Origin: Rhodoblastus acidophilus
GTDB lineage: Bacteria > Pseudomonadota > Alphaproteobacteria > Rhizobiales > Beijerinckiaceae
Reading direction: 5' to 3'
Length of the DNA stretch: 64,000 bases
Assembly (NCBI RefSeq): GCF_900187365.1
Contig: NZ_FYDG01000003.1
Location: forward strand, 186,001-250,000
The first letter of the stretch is position 1. Each line of letters opens with the position of its first letter. Shown piece by piece: positions 1 through 10,222 of this stretch. The notes below the pieces were generated by a model. The model searched no databases. It was given only the letters and a program-made list of their open reading frames with translations, and was not told the origin of the DNA. A program made the translations under genes and the position numbers.

Positions 1-141
1 TATGTGCTCGACAATCTCACCGACGAGGTGAAGCCGGTCAGCAAGATCGCCTATCGCTTCGTGAAGCGCCAGAGCCAGCAGGACCCGAATGTGTGGGTCG
101 CGCTCGGCCCGGTCGCCGCCCAGAAATTCGCCTCGCGCTAA
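1..141 (+). CDS. 3' end of an unidentified protein (partial)
   Basis: An open frame enters from the left edge and stops with TAA at 139-141. The visible 46 residues run from YVLDNLTDEVKPV to QKFASR. I do not recognise the family. No transmembrane or metal motif is visible in this piece. A strong hairpin terminator follows, so the gene ends a transcription unit and queA starts a new one. Confidence 0.7.
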   Translation, partial: YVLDNLTDEVKPVSKIAYRFVKRQSQQDPNVWVALGPVAAQKFASR

Positions 142-159
142 AACCTCTCCTCCCGGCGA

Positions 160-192
160 AAAGCCCCGCGTGTAAAAAGCGCGGGGTTTTTT
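160..192 (+). terminator. Rho-independent terminator
   Basis: A GC-rich stem (GCCCCGCG pairing with CGCGGGG-T around a short A-rich loop) is followed directly by a run of six T. It lies 20 bases after the partial gene and before queA. Confidence 0.85.
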
Positions 193-228
193 GTTTCCGG
201 CGCCGGTCCGAGCGTCTATGACGGCGCC

Positions 229-1269
229 ATGCGCGTAGATGTGTTCGATTTCGACCTGCCTGAAGACAGAATCGCCCTGCGGCCGGCCAGTCCGCGCGAA
301 TCCGCCCGCCTGTTGGCGATCGGCGAGGATTTGCGCGATCTGCATGTCGGCGACCTGCCGTCGCAGTTGCGCCCCGGCGACGTGCTGGTGGTCAATGACG
401 CCAAGGTGATTCCCGCCCAGTTGTTCGGGACGCGCACGCGCGGCGAGGCGGTCGCGCGCATCGAGGCGACCCTGCACAAGAAGCAGGATGGCGCGCATTG
501 GCGCGCCTTCGTCCGCCCCGCCAAGAAGCTGAAGCTCGGCGAAACCGTCGCGTTCGGCGACGACGGCGCCCTTCAGGCCGTGGTCGAGGCCAAGAATGAG
601 GGCGAGGTTCTGCTCGGCTTCAACCTGTCCGGCCCCGCGCTCGACAATGCGCTGATGGCGGTCGGCCACATGCCGCTGCCGCCCTATATCGCGGCGCGGC
701 GCGCGGAAGACGCGCAGGACGCCCAAGACTATCAGACGGTTTTCGCGCAAAAGCCCGGCGCGGTGGCGGCCCCCACCGCCGGCCTGCATTTCACCCCCGC
801 CTTGCTCGCAGCGGCGCAGGCGGCCGGGGCGCGCATCGAAAAGGTGACGCTGCTGGTCGGCGCCGGCACGTTTCTTCCGGTCAAGGCCGAGGACACCAAA
901 GACCATGTGATGCACGCCGAATGGGGCGAGATCGACGCGGAGACGGCGGCGCGACTCAATGCGGCGCGGGCGCAAGGCGGCCGGATCGTGGCCGTCGGCA
1001 CCACCAGCTTGCGCATTCTCGAAAGCGCGGCGGACGAGACGGGAATCAAACCCTTCTCCGGCGAGACCTCTATTTTCATCACGCCCGGCTACCGCTTCAA
1101 CGCGGTCGACATGCTGATGACCAATTTTCACCTGCCGCGCTCGACCCTGTTTATGCTGGTCTGCGCCTTCGCCGGGCTGGAGCGGATGCAAAGCGCCTAC
1201 GCCCACGCGATTCGTAGCGGATACCGCTTCTATTCCTACGGAGACGCGTGCTTGCTGATGGGGAAATGA
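229..1269 (+). CDS. queA: S-adenosylmethionine:tRNA ribosyltransferase-isomerase
   Basis: QueA transfers and rearranges the ribose of S-adenosylmethionine onto 7-aminomethyl-7-deazaguanine in tRNA to give epoxyqueuosine, the penultimate queuosine step, in the cytosol. The 346-residue product has the usual length and family sequence throughout: N-terminal [30 protein letters not shown], the central PTAGLHFT motif around residue 180, GTFLPV, and the C-terminal [10 protein letters not shown] and GDACLL. The ATG at 229 places the family-typical N-terminus. metG follows after 70 bases on the same strand. Confidence 0.97.
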   Translation: MRVDVFDFDLPEDRIALRPASPRESARLLAIGEDLRDLHVGDLPSQLRPGDVLVVNDAKVIPAQLFGTRTRGEAVARIEATLHKKQDGAHWRAFVRPAKKLKLGETVAFGDDGALQAVVEAKNEGEVLLGFNLSGPALDNALMAVGHMPLPPYIAARRAEDAQDAQDYQTVFAQKPGAVAAPTAGLHFTPALLAAAQAAGARIEKVTLLVGAGTFLPVKAEDTKDHVMHAEWGEIDAETAARLNAARAQGGRIVAVGTTSLRILESAADETGIKPFSGETSIFITPGYRFNAVDMLMTNFHLPRSTLFMLVCAFAGLERMQSAYAHAIRSGYRFYSYGDACLLMGK

Positions 1270-1339
1270 GGTCGCCCCCTTGGCCTTTCGTCCGCGCTTC
1301 TTTAGTTTGCCTCAAACTTGAAATGACGAGCGACGGGCC

Positions 1340-2890
1340 ATGGCCGACAAGCAAACCTATTACATCACCACCGCCATACCCTACGCCAATGGCGCGCCGC
1401 ACATCGGCCACGCCTATGAGCGCATCGCCACCGACGTGTTCGCCCGCTTCCAGCGGCTCGACGGCAAGGACGTGCTGTTCGTCACCGGCATGGACGAGCA
1501 CGGGCTGAAAATGCAGCAGACGGCGGCGCGCGAAGGCATTTCGGCGCAACAGCTCGCCGACCGCACCGCCGCGCAGTTCGAGGCCATGGGCGCAAAGCTC
1601 AACGCCCGCGCCGACGATATCGTGCGCACCACCCAGGCGCGGCACAAGACGACCGTGCAGGAAGTCTGGCGCCGCATGGCCGCCAAGGGCGACATCTACC
1701 TGTCGAAATACAGCGGCTGGTATTCGGTGCGCGACGAAGCCTATTACGACGAGGGCGAACTCACCGAAAACGCGGACGGCAAGAAATTCGCGCCCACCGG
1801 CACGCCGGTCGAATGGGTCGAGGAGGAGAGCTATTTCTTCAAGCTCTCGGCCTATGCCGAAAAACTGCTGGCCTATTACGAGGCGCATCCGGATTTCGTC
1901 ACGCCGGAGAAATATCTCAACGAAATCGTTGCTTTCGTGAAGCGCGGCCTGAACGATCTGTCGATCAGCCGCACCACCTTCGACTGGGGCATCAAAGTGC
2001 CCGGCGACGACAAGCACGTCATGTATGTCTGGGTGGACGCGCTGACCAATTATTTCACCGCCACCGGCTATCTCGAAGGCGGCCCGCGCGCGAAATTCTG
2101 GCCCGCCGACGCCCATGTGATCGGCAAGGACATCACCCGCTTCCACGCCATTTTCTGGCCGGCGTTCCTGATGTCGGCCGAACTGCCGCTGCCCAAGCAG
2201 ATCGTCGTCCACGGCTTTCTGTTCAACCGCGGCGAGAAAATGTCCAAGTCGGTCGGCAATGTCATTTCGCCGGATACGCTGGCCGATCATTACGGCGTGG
2301 ACGCCTTGCGCTATTTCTTCCTGCGCGAAGTGCCGTTCGGCCAGGACGGCAATTATTCGCACGAGGCCATCGTGCAGCGCATCAACGCGGACTTGGCCAA
2401 CGACCTCGGCAATCTGGCGCAACGCTCGCTGTCGATGATCGGCAAAAATTGCGGCGGCAAGGTCCCGACGCCCGGCGCGCGCGAGGAGGCCGACGCCGAA
2501 ATTCTGGCTCGGGCCTATGGCGCCGTGACCATCGCCCGCGACGCCATGCGCCAATATCTGCCGCATCAAGCGCTGGCGGAAATCTGGGGCGTGGTGGGCG
2601 ACGCCAACCGCTATTTCGCCGGGCAGGAGCCGTGGAAGCTCGGCAAGACCGATCCGGCCCGCCGCGACGCCGTGCTTTATGTGACGGCGGAAACCCTGCG
2701 CGTGGTGGCGCTGCTGTGCCAGCCCTTCATCCCCGAAGCGGCTGAAAAACTGCTCGGCCTGCTGGGCGTTCCGGCGGACAAGCGCCTGCTCGCCTTCGCG
2801 ACGCCGGATCACGCTCTGGCCGCGGGCGAAAACCTGCCGGCGCCGGCGCCGATCTTCCCGCGTTATGTCGAGCCTGAAGAGGCGAAATGA
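1340..2890 (+). CDS. metG: methionyl-tRNA synthetase
   Basis: Class I aminoacyl-tRNA synthetase that charges tRNA-Met. The nucleotide-binding HIGH motif is at residues 21-24 and KMSKS lies near residue 300, separated by the Rossmann and connective-peptide domains; an alpha-helical anticodon-binding domain follows. At 516 residues it is the short form without the C-terminal dimerisation domain. The connective region around residues 115-165 has no cysteines, so the zinc knuckle of the longer type is absent. The TGA overlaps the ATG of the following tatD gene, implying translational coupling. Confidence 0.97.
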   Translation: MADKQTYYITTAIPYANGAPHIGHAYERIATDVFARFQRLDGKDVLFVTGMDEHGLKMQQTAAREGISAQQLADRTAAQFEAMGAKLNARADDIVRTTQARHKTTVQEVWRRMAAKGDIYLSKYSGWYSVRDEAYYDEGELTENADGKKFAPTGTPVEWVEEESYFFKLSAYAEKLLAYYEAHPDFVTPEKYLNEIVAFVKRGLNDLSISRTTFDWGIKVPGDDKHVMYVWVDALTNYFTATGYLEGGPRAKFWPADAHVIGKDITRFHAIFWPAFLMSAELPLPKQIVVHGFLFNRGEKMSKSVGNVISPDTLADHYGVDALRYFFLREVPFGQDGNYSHEAIVQRINADLANDLGNLAQRSLSMIGKNCGGKVPTPGAREEADAEILARAYGAVTIARDAMRQYLPHQALAEIWGVVGDANRYFAGQEPWKLGKTDPARRDAVLYVTAETLRVVALLCQPFIPEAAEKLLGLLGVPADKRLLAFATPDHALAAGENLPAPAPIFPRYVEPEEAK

Positions 2891-3687
2891 GACCGCCAAT
2901 GCAATTGGTCGACACGCACTGCCATCTCGATTTCGACGAACTCACCCGCGACCGGGAAGGGGTTTTGGCGCGCGCGAAAAGCGTGGGCGTCGCCCGGATG
3001 ATCACCATCTGCACGGAAATCGAGAAATTTCCGCAGGTCGCCGCCATTGCGGACAGCGTGGACGAGGTGTTCTGCTCGGTCGGCACCCATCCCAACCACG
3101 CCCAGGACGAGCGCGAGTTTTCGGCGCAGGAAATCGCCGCGCTGGCGCTTCATCCCAAATGCGTCGCCATCGGCGAGGCCGGTCTCGACTATCATTACAA
3201 CCGCGCCGACAAGGATTTGGCGCATCGGGTGTTGCGCGCCCATATCGAAGCGGCGCGGCTGTCGGGCCTGCCGCTGGTGATCCACAGCCGCGACGCCGAT
3301 TCCGACATGGCCGGGATTCTCGAACAGGAATACGCGTGCGCGCCGTTCAAGGCGCTGCTGCATTGCTTCACCTCAGGCCGCGAGTTGGCGCAGCGGGCGC
3401 TGGCGCTGGGCCTGTATATTTCGTTCTCGGGCGTGGTCACGTTCAAGAGCGCGCCGGACCTGCGCGAGACGGCGGCGCTCGTTCCGCTCGACCGCATCCT
3501 GATCGAGACCGACGCGCCGTTCCTCGCGCCCGTGCCGCATCGCGGCAAGACCAACGAACCGGCCTATGTCGCCGACACGCTGCGCGTCCTGGCGGAGGTG
3601 AAAGGCGTGACGCCCGAGGCTTTGGCGGAGATCACCACCGCCAACGCGCTGAAGATCTTCGATAAAATGCCGGCGCTGGCGGCATGA
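2887..3687 (+). CDS. tatD: TatD family metal-dependent DNase/hydrolase
   Basis: TIM-barrel metallohydrolase of the TatD/YcfH type, a cytosolic 3'-5' exonuclease on DNA and RNA or a related hydrolase. Metal-binding motifs appear in order: DTHCHLDF (about residue 9), [23 protein letters not shown] and ETDAPFLAP. At 266 residues it is full length. The ATG at 2887 overlaps the metG stop; ATG 2899 is an alternative start. The gene after metG is commonly a TatD member, and an MBL-fold hydrolase follows with another stop/start overlap. Confidence 0.95.
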   Translation: MRPPMQLVDTHCHLDFDELTRDREGVLARAKSVGVARMITICTEIEKFPQVAAIADSVDEVFCSVGTHPNHAQDEREFSAQEIAALALHPKCVAIGEAGLDYHYNRADKDLAHRVLRAHIEAARLSGLPLVIHSRDADSDMAGILEQEYACAPFKALLHCFTSGRELAQRALALGLYISFSGVVTFKSAPDLRETAALVPLDRILIETDAPFLAPVPHRGKTNEPAYVADTLRVLAEVKGVTPEALAEITTANALKIFDKMPALAA

Positions 3688-4478
3688 GCCTCGAGATCGC
3701 AATCCTCGGCTGCGGCTCCTCGGCGGGCGTTCCCCGCGTCGGGCAGGGCTGGGGCGCCTGCGATCCGAACAATCCGAAAAACCGCCGGCGGCGTTGCGCC
3801 ATTCTGGTGGACAAGCCGGGGCCGCAGGGACCGACGCGCTTTCTGGTGGACGCCGGGCCGGACATTCGCGAGCAGTTGATCGCGGCGGAGGTCGACCGGC
3901 TCGACGCGCTGCTGTTGACCCACGCCCACGCCGACCACATTCACGGCCTCGACGACGTGCGCCCGCTGACCATGCAGATGCGCAGCCTGATCGACTGCTA
4001 TCTCGACGCGCCGACCTGGGAGACCATCGGGGTCCGGTTCGATTATCTGTTCAAGACGCCGCCCGGCAGCGCCTATCCGCCGCTGCTCGTCCCGCATTTT
4101 CTCACGCCCGGCGAGGCCTTTGCGCCGGAGGGGCCGGCCGGTCCGCTCGAAGTTTTGCCGTTCCGGCTCAATCACGGCGACATTGACGCGCTCGGCTTCC
4201 GCTTCGAGAATTTCGCCTATACGCCGGATGTGAAGGTCATTCCCGACGAGAGCGCGGCCTTTTTGGAAAATCTCGATCTCTGGGTGATCGACACCCTGCG
4301 CTACCGCATCCATCCCACGCATTTCAGCCTGATGGAGGCGCTGGAGATGATCGACCGTTTCAGGCCGAAGCGCGCCGTGCTCACCAATCTGCACACCGAT
4401 ATGGATTACGACACCCTGCGCGGCCAATTGCCGGAGGGGGTCGAGCCGGCGTTCGACGGCATGAGGCTCACGGTCTAG
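3684..4478 (+). CDS. MBL-fold metallohydrolase, PhnP-like
   Basis: Metallo-beta-lactamase fold hydrolase of 264 residues, probably a phosphodiesterase. The di-metal motif HAHADHIHGLDD lies near residue 80. The start GCGSSAGVPRVG and the end THFSLMEALE...AVLTNLHTDMDYD are typical of the PhnP/cyclic phosphodiesterase subgroup. ATG 3684 overlaps the tatD stop, making metG-tatD-MBL one coupled operon. Its exact substrate cannot be read from sequence: PhnP acts on 5-phosphoribosyl 1,2-cyclic phosphate, but no other phn genes are visible here. Confidence 0.9.
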   Translation: MSLEIAILGCGSSAGVPRVGQGWGACDPNNPKNRRRRCAILVDKPGPQGPTRFLVDAGPDIREQLIAAEVDRLDALLLTHAHADHIHGLDDVRPLTMQMRSLIDCYLDAPTWETIGVRFDYLFKTPPGSAYPPLLVPHFLTPGEAFAPEGPAGPLEVLPFRLNHGDIDALGFRFENFAYTPDVKVIPDESAAFLENLDLWVIDTLRYRIHPTHFSLMEALEMIDRFRPKRAVLTNLHTDMDYDTLRGQLPEGVEPAFDGMRLTV

Positions 4479-4481
4479 GCT

Positions 4482-6800
4482 CTACGTCCGCCGCCGGCTT
4501 TTGCGCGCGCCCGCGCCGTTTTTCGCGCTCGCCCGCTTGGGGTTGCTCTTTTTCACCGACAGGGCGCGGCCCTTCTGGCCTTTGCCGTCGCTCAGCATTT
4601 CAAAGCGCAAGGCGCCGGCGAAGGGCGCGGCCTCCACCAGCTTGACCTCGACCGCGTCGCCCAATTGGTAGGTTTCGCCGCTGCGCGATCCGACCAGGGC
4701 GTGCGCCGCCTCCTCGAAGCCGAAATAATCGGCGCCGAGCGTCGCGGCGGGCACAAAGCCGTCGGCGCCGGTGTCGTCGAGTTTTATGAACAGGCCGGCG
4801 CGGGTGACGCCGCCAATGCGGCCTGTGAATGTCGCGCCGATCTGCTCGGCGAGGTAAGTGGCGATGAGCCGGTCGGTGGTCTCGCGCTCCGCCGCCATGG
4901 CGCGGCGTTCGCTGGCCGAAATTTTCGCCGCGATTTCCGCCAGATGCTCGCGGGCCATTTCCGGCAGCCCCCCCGGCCCGAGATCGAGCGCCCGCACCAG
5001 GGCGCGATGCACGATCAAATCGGCGTAGCGGCGGATCGGCGAGGTGAAATGGGCGTAGCGGCGCAAGTGCAAGCCAAAGTGCCCGTAATTCTCCGCCACA
5101 TATTCGGCCTGCGCCTGGGTGCGCAGCACGATCTCGTTGACGACGTTTTCATGTTCGGTGCCGCGCACCTTTCGCAAGATGTCGTTGAACTGCTGCGGCT
5201 TCATCACCTGGCCCTTGGCCAGCTTGATGCCGATGGTCGCGAGGAATTCCGACAGCGCCGAGAGCTTTTCCACCGAAGGCTCGTCATGGGCGCGGTAGAT
5301 CAGGTGCGACTTTTGCGCCTCCAGCGTCTCGGCGGCGGCGACATTGGCGAGGATCATGAATTCCTCGATCAATTTATGCGCGTCGAGCCGGGGCGGGACG
5401 AAGATGCGGTCCACCGTTCCGTCGGGCTTCAACAGAATCTTGCGTTCCGGCAAATCGAGATCGAGCGGCGACCGTTTTTCGCGCGACAGTTTCGCCGCCG
5501 CATAGGCCCGCCACAAGGGTTTAAGCGCCCCCTCCAGCAAGGGGCGGGTCGTGTCGTCCGGCCGTCCGTCGATGGCGTCCTGCGCCTGCTGGTACGACAG
5601 CTTAGCCGCCGAGCGCATCATCACGCGATGAAAACTATGGTCGAGCTTGTGGCCGTCCTTGCCGATTCGCATCCGGCACGCCAGCGCCGGGCGGTCCTCG
5701 CCCTGGCGCAGCGAACACAGATCGTTGGAAATGCGTTCCGGCAGCATGGGAACCACGCGGTCGGGGAAATAGACCGAATTGCCGCGATCCAGCGCCTCGC
5801 GGTCGAGAGCCGCGCCGGGCCGCACGTAAAAACTCACATCGGCGATGGCGACGGTGACGACGAAACCTTCGGGATTGTCCGGCGCCTCGTCGGCCTGTGC
5901 GTGAACGGCGTCGTCATGATCCTTGGCGTCGGGCGGGTCGATGGTCACCAGCGGCAGCGACCGCCAGTCTTCCCGGGTAAAACCTTCGGCCTGCATGCGC
6001 GCGGGCTTGGCCTGTTCGGCGGCCTCCAGCGTTTCCGGGCGAAACAGGTCGGGGATGCCGTGGGTGTTGATGGCGATCAGGCTGATGGCCTTTTCGCTGT
6101 TCATCGACCCCAGCCGCTCGCGCACCCGCGCTTGCGGCAGGCCCAGTCTTCCGCGCGACAGCGTTTCGACCGACACGAGATCGCCGTCGCGCGCCTCGCC
6201 ACGGTCGGCCTCGACGACGAGCAGCTCGCGGTCGCGTTGCTTCTTGTCCACGGGGAGGATGCGCCCCCCGCGCGTGCGCGGATCCTCGCGAAACACGCCC
6301 AGCACGCGCTTTTGCGCCCGCGACAGCAGTTTGATCACACGCCCGACATAGGCCGGGCCGCCCGTCTCGCGATGCGGCGCCACTTTAAGCAGCGCGCGGT
6401 CGCCGATTCCGGGCGCGGGAACGTGATCGCGGGTCTTGGCGGAGCGGCGGGGCAGGACGATCAGAATTTTCGGCGCGACGCCGAGATCCTCGTCCCATTC
6501 GGCGGGGGTGGCCAGCAGTTCGCCGTCACGGTCGCGCGAAAGAATGTCGCACAGCAGCACCGGCGGCAGTTCGCCCTTCTTGGCGAGGCCGGCGCGCGAG
6601 CGCGTCACCGCGCCCTCGATCTCCAGTTCTTTCAGGAGCGCCTTGAGCTTGATCTTGGCTTCGCCGCCCTTGATGCCGAAGGCGCGGGCGATTTCGCGCT
6701 TTTCAATCTTCTGCGGCGCGGCGCCGCTCGCTTCGGATTCGCGGGCGATAAAGGCGAGAATGTCCTCGCGGCTCGGAAAGGGGGCAGGTTGCTTCAGCAC
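4482..6800 (-). CDS. rnr: ribonuclease R
   Basis: Processive 3'-5' exoribonuclease of the RNB family that degrades structured RNA. The 772-residue protein shows an N-terminal winged-helix-like region (PSREDILAFIA...REIARAFGI), cold-shock domains, the RNB catalytic core with the acidic cluster TIDPPDAKDHDDAV near residues 285-297, and the YAHFTSPIRRYADL motif. An S1 domain (FTGRIGGVTRAGLFIKL) and a basic tail follow. It converges with the MBL-fold gene, the two stops being only a few bases apart. Confidence 0.97.
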   Translation of the reverse strand: MLKQPAPFPSREDILAFIARESEASGAAPQKIEKREIARAFGIKGGEAKIKLKALLKELEIEGAVTRSRAGLAKKGELPPVLLCDILSRDRDGELLATPAEWDEDLGVAPKILIVLPRRSAKTRDHVPAPGIGDRALLKVAPHRETGGPAYVGRVIKLLSRAQKRVLGVFREDPRTRGGRILPVDKKQRDRELLVVEADRGEARDGDLVSVETLSRGRLGLPQARVRERLGSMNSEKAISLIAINTHGIPDLFRPETLEAAEQAKPARMQAEGFTREDWRSLPLVTIDPPDAKDHDDAVHAQADEAPDNPEGFVVTVAIADVSFYVRPGAALDREALDRGNSVYFPDRVVPMLPERISNDLCSLRQGEDRPALACRMRIGKDGHKLDHSFHRVMMRSAAKLSYQQAQDAIDGRPDDTTRPLLEGALKPLWRAYAAAKLSREKRSPLDLDLPERKILLKPDGTVDRIFVPPRLDAHKLIEEFMILANVAAAETLEAQKSHLIYRAHDEPSVEKLSALSEFLATIGIKLAKGQVMKPQQFNDILRKVRGTEHENVVNEIVLRTQAQAEYVAENYGHFGLHLRRYAHFTSPIRRYADLIVHRALVRALDLGPGGLPEMAREHLAEIAAKISASERRAMAAERETTDRLIATYLAEQIGATFTGRIGGVTRAGLFIKLDDTGADGFVPAATLGADYFGFEEAAHALVGSRSGETYQLGDAVEVKLVEAAPFAGALRFEMLSDGKGQKGRALSVKKSNPKRASAKNGAGARKSRRRT

Positions 6801-6971
6801 ACAGCCAACATAGGGGTTCGCGCGCCGCGCGTCACTGAAGCAAAGAGGAAAAACGCCAATCCGGTGAAATATTTCGCCGTTACGTCAGGGCTGTCAGGCC
6901 ATTGCCAAGGCGTAGAAAAGCCGTCATCGTCGAGCTCGGAAGCACTAAATAACTGATTCGTTGGAGGAAAC

Positions 6972-7223
6972 ATGAAAGCTATCGCCCTGGTGGCGCTGGC
7001 GGCGGCGACGCTTGCCTGCGCCACGCCCGCAAGCGCCGAATATCGCGGAACCGCCGAGGCCCAGCAGGCCTGCACGCCCGACGTGTTTCGCCTATGCGGC
7101 CAGTTCATCCCGGACGCCGGCCAGATCACCGCCTGCCTGATCCGCCAAAAACCCAATCTCAGCCCGGCGTGCAAGGTCGTGTTCCGCGGTTCGCATCGCG
7201 GTCAGAAATACGCCCGCCGCTGA
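6972..7223 (+). CDS. small secreted cysteine-rich protein
   Basis: This 83-residue product starts with a clear signal peptide (MKAIALVALAAATLACATPASA, cleaved about residue 22). The mature part has paired cysteines in the pattern QQACTPDVFRLCGQF...ITACL...LSPACKVVF, reminiscent of the cysteine-rich GLG1-type repeat found in small exported alphaproteobacterial proteins. A ribosome site GGAGGAAA precedes the ATG. Function unknown; presumably periplasmic. Confidence 0.75.
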   Translation: MKAIALVALAAATLACATPASAEYRGTAEAQQACTPDVFRLCGQFIPDAGQITACLIRQKPNLSPACKVVFRGSHRGQKYARR

Positions 7224-7277
7224 CGCCGCGCCTTCTCCCCCCGGGAGAAGGCCATGCTCCGCTCGCCGAACGGAAAC

Positions 7278-7928
7278 TTACAAGGGCTTGCGGGCTTTCT
7301 CCCGCATCCACTGGTCATAAGTGAGGCTGCCCGAGGCGGCGGCGGGCTTGATGCGGGCGCGGTCGACGCAGAAGCGGCCGTTGTCGCCCGCCGCCAGCCG
7401 CGCGTCGGTCATGTCGGCGTCGTCGAACACCGCGTCGATGATGAAGCCGCTCGCGCCCTTCTCGTTCCAGATCAGCACGCCCTTCATGATCGCGCGCGTG
7501 AAATCTGTGTCCCACATCTTGCTGTTGAGCGTCCGCAACTCCGTCAAATCGGCGTCCACGAATTTCACGCCGTTCAAATTGGCGTCGGTCACATCGAAAT
7601 TGCGCAGGCAGGCCCCGGTGCAATCGGCGGTGGCCATGCGCACGCCATGCGAAAACACATGGCTCAGATCGGCGCCGCGAAAGTTCACGCCGTAGAAATC
7701 GGACCGGTTGTCGATCAGGGCGTGATCGAGCTTGGCGCCGCTGAGATTCGCCAGTCGCATATTGGCGTTGGAAAAGCTGAAGCGCGTGAAGTCGGCGCCC
7801 GAAAAATCGGGACGATAGTCCGGGTTCGCCACTCGAAAGGCGTTGAAGGCCCCGGTGTTCGACTTGAGCAGGGCGAGAAGTTCGGCGTCGTTTTGAGCGG
7901 ACGCGTCGTCGGGCGTGAGGGTCGGCAT
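7278..7928 (-). CDS. pentapeptide-repeat protein
   Basis: A 216-residue protein with a central run of A(D/N)LXX-type pentapeptide repeats (FSGADFTRFSFSNANMRLANLSGAKL..., FRGADLSHV, DANLNGVKFVDADLTEL). Such repeats fold as a right-handed quadrilateral beta helix. The N-terminal 45 residues and the C-terminal tail lie outside the repeat. I chose ATG 7928, preceded by GGAG, over the longer frame beginning at 7958. No signal peptide is seen. Specific function unknown. Confidence 0.8.
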   Translation of the reverse strand: MPTLTPDDASAQNDAELLALLKSNTGAFNAFRVANPDYRPDFSGADFTRFSFSNANMRLANLSGAKLDHALIDNRSDFYGVNFRGADLSHVFSHGVRMATADCTGACLRNFDVTDANLNGVKFVDADLTELRTLNSKMWDTDFTRAIMKGVLIWNEKGASGFIIDAVFDDADMTDARLAAGDNGRFCVDRARIKPAAASGSLTYDQWMREKARKPL

Positions 7929-8128
7929 GGTCGCGCTCCAGTGTTGCGCTGGCTTCATTGTTGCGCTGGCTCTTGGGCTGCGCTGGCTGCGGCGGCGGAC
8001 GCGCGGGGGCGCGCCGTCATCGCCACAGAAACAGTTTGGCCGGTCCGGCGCAAAGCGGCGGTTCGTCGCGCCGCCGATTGCGCAACCCGCGCGTCTCGGG
8101 CAGAATCGGACGCAAAAGGGAGAGCGAC

Positions 8129-8671
8129 ATGCGCGGTCTGGCTTTGGGTTTGGCTCTGACTTGCCTGAGCGGCGCGGCTTTGGCGGCGATGCGGCCCGGC
8201 GAGGCCGCGCCCGATTTTACGCTACAGGCGGCGGTGGGCGGCAAGAGCTTCACCTTCACCCTGTCGGAGGCGCTGAAGCAGGGGCCGGTGGTGCTCTATT
8301 TCTATCCGAAAAGCTTCACCTCCGGCTGCACGGAGGAAGCCCATGAATTCGCCGAGAACGCGGACAATTTCGCCCAGGCCGGCGCAAGCCTGATCGGCGT
8401 CTCCGCCGACACGCTGGACACGCAGAAGGAATTTTCGACCAAGGAGTGCCGCGACAAATTCCCGGTCGGCGCCGACGCCGACGGCAAGGTGATCCGCACC
8501 TACAAGGCGCAGTTTTCCGGGCTGCTCAACACGGATATGTCCAGCCGCTTGTCCTATGTGATCGCGCCGGACGGCAAGATCATCCTCGCCTACGAGGGCT
8601 TATCCCCGGCGCCGCATATCGAGAAGACGCTGGCCGCCGTTCGCCAATGGCGCGCCGCGCATCCGCGTTGA
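8129..8671 (+). CDS. periplasmic peroxiredoxin (AhpC/TSA, Bcp-like)
   Basis: Thiol peroxidase of 180 residues with an N-terminal signal peptide (MRGLALGLALTCLSGAALAA), so it probably reduces peroxides in the periplasm. The peroxidatic cysteine is in YFYPKSFTSGCTEEA (about residue 69) and a second cysteine in STKECRDKF may be the resolving residue. ATG 8129 is preceded by AGGGAG at good spacing. It converges with the HicA-like gene just downstream. Its reductant is not evident from the neighbourhood. Confidence 0.88.
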   Translation: MRGLALGLALTCLSGAALAAMRPGEAAPDFTLQAAVGGKSFTFTLSEALKQGPVVLYFYPKSFTSGCTEEAHEFAENADNFAQAGASLIGVSADTLDTQKEFSTKECRDKFPVGADADGKVIRTYKAQFSGLLNTDMSSRLSYVIAPDGKIILAYEGLSPAPHIEKTLAAVRQWRAAHPR

Positions 8672-8680
8672 GCGTTTCGC

Positions 8681-8944
8681 TCAGGCGGGAAAGGATTCGG
8701 CGGTGATGCCGCAGCTTTCCAGCCATTTGCGAATGTGAATCACATCCTCATGCGTCAGCGTGTGATGCGTGCAATGCAACTGGGTCTTTTGACCGTGCAG
8801 GGAGAGTTCGACCTTGCCGCCATTTTTCGGCTCCACCAAGGCGCCAAGCCCGGTCAGAGCGTGTTCGGCGTCCTTGAAGTCGATATTGCCGGCGATGGGA
8901 TGCGCGAAGAAGGCGTGCAGGGTCTTGCGGGAATGTTGATGCAC
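8681..8944 (-). CDS. HicA-like small protein (orphan)
   Basis: The 87-residue product resembles the HicA/YcfA double-stranded-RNA-binding-like fold: FFAHPIAGNIDFKDAEHALTGLGA, then GGKVELSLHGQKTQLH and a C-terminal EDVIHIRKWLESCGI. The best start is GTG 8944, with a perfect AGGAGG five bases upstream; no ATG in this frame has a comparable site. No HicB antitoxin lies next to it, so it may be a solitary relative, not a toxin. The catalytic-type histidine of HicA is not in its usual place. Confidence 0.6.
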   Translation of the reverse strand: MHQHSRKTLHAFFAHPIAGNIDFKDAEHALTGLGALVEPKNGGKVELSLHGQKTQLHCTHHTLTHEDVIHIRKWLESCGITAESFPA

Positions 8945-9102
8945 ATGGACCTCCTCTTCAGGTCGTCGCAATCCGGCAGCATAGACGGTCGCGCAAGAGT
9001 GTCCATGAGGCAAGTCAATCGGCGTCGCCGGGGCCGCTTCAACAGGGCTGCGGAACAGGCTATGGATGACCTCGCGGCCCACCCAATCCACAAGTCGTCG
9101 TC

Positions 9103-9837
9103 ATGTCCGAAACGCGCGAAACCCTCTCCAAAGATTTTCTGCCGGCGCCGGGATCGCCGCCGGTGGACTGGATCGTCGCGGAGGGGCTGACCGATTACGC
9201 CTTCGCGCTCCAGCGCATGGAGGACTGGGCCGCCGCCATCGCCGAAGGCCGGGAGCCGGAGAAGGTCTGGCTGGTGGAGCATCCGCCGCTCTACACCGCG
9301 GGAACCTCGGCGCGGCCGCAGGACCTGCTGACGCACCGCCTGCCGGTGTTTTCGGCGGGGCGGGGCGGGCAATACACCTATCACGGCCCCGGCCAGCGCG
9401 TGGCCTATGTGCTGCTCGACCTGTCGCGGCGGCGGCGCGACGTGCGCGCCTTCGTCGGCGCGCTGGAGGCCTGGCTGATCGCGGCGCTCGCCCTGTTCAA
9501 TGTCAAGGGCGAGACGCGCGAGGACCGCGTCGGCGTGTGGACGCCCCGGCCCGACAAGCCCGCCGGGCCGAACGGGGAGCCGGCCGAGGACAAGATCGCC
9601 GCCATTGGCGTGCGCCTGCGCCGCTGGGTGTCGTTTCACGGCGTGTCGCTCAATGTCGAGCCGGATTTGCGCCATTTCGGCGGCATTGTGCCCTGCGGCA
9701 TCGGCGAACGCCACCTGGGGGTGACGAGCCTGGTCGATCTCGGCCTGCCCGTGACCATGATGGAGGCGGACATGGCGCTGCATCAGGCGTTCGGACCTAT
9801 ATTCGGGGCGACCCGCATCGCGTCCGCCTTTTCTTAA
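9103..9837 (+). CDS. lipB: lipoyl(octanoyl) transferase
   Basis: LipB transfers octanoate from acyl carrier protein to lipoyl domains, the first step of lipoate attachment in the cytosol. The 244-residue protein carries the family motifs [56 protein letters not shown] and the catalytic-cysteine region IVPCGI, followed by GVTSL. Length is normal. The ribosome site is weak. No lipA is visible nearby. Confidence 0.96.
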   Translation: MSETRETLSKDFLPAPGSPPVDWIVAEGLTDYAFALQRMEDWAAAIAEGREPEKVWLVEHPPLYTAGTSARPQDLLTHRLPVFSAGRGGQYTYHGPGQRVAYVLLDLSRRRRDVRAFVGALEAWLIAALALFNVKGETREDRVGVWTPRPDKPAGPNGEPAEDKIAAIGVRLRRWVSFHGVSLNVEPDLRHFGGIVPCGIGERHLGVTSLVDLGLPVTMMEADMALHQAFGPIFGATRIASAFS

Positions 9838-9880
9838 CCATTCCGGCGCAGGCTGGCGCGGTTTCCCGCAGGACAGACCC

Positions 9881-10222
9881 ATGATCCGCCGCGTCGCCGT
9901 CGTCGCCATTTGCTTGTCCACTCCCGCCGTCGCGGAGGAATGGCGTTTTTGCGTCGGCGTCGCGCCGGCCAGCCACGAGACGGTGATCTCGGATATTTTC
10001 GCCAGCGGCGCCGACAGCGCCCGGCTGGAGCAGCGCCTCGCCACCTATTATCGCGCGCATCACGGCCGGACGCTGACTTTTCAATGTCCGCGCGGCGGCG
10101 ATCGCGTGGCGGCGCTCAACGGCCAGACCGCCGCGCTGCAGTTCAACCGCTCCGTGGGCTATGCGGTGAACGGCCTGCCTTTGAACGAAGTCCGGCTGGC
10201 GGTGGGCGAAGATCTGTTTTGA
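9881..10222 (+). CDS. small exported hypothetical protein
   Basis: A 113-residue product with a short signal peptide (MIRRVAVVAICLSTPAVAEE). Two cysteines remain after cleavage (WRFCVG and FQCPRG), which could form a disulphide. The rest is mixed alpha/beta with no recognised domain. It is the last host gene before the tRNA gene that carries the prophage. Function unknown. Confidence 0.65.
   Translation: MIRRVAVVAICLSTPAVAEEWRFCVGVAPASHETVISDIFASGADSARLEQRLATYYRAHHGRTLTFQCPRGGDRVAALNGQTAALQFNRSVGYAVNGLPLNEVRLAVGEDLF

Noticed and set aside
1151-2899. 582-residue minus-strand frame opposite metG
   Set aside because: metG is unambiguous on the plus strand; the opposite frame has no recognisable domain and no ribosome site.
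4665-6956. 763-residue open frame antisense to rnr
   Set aside because: It mirrors the RNase R gene in a GC-rich codon context; RNase R has full family motifs and the antisense product is a composition artefact.
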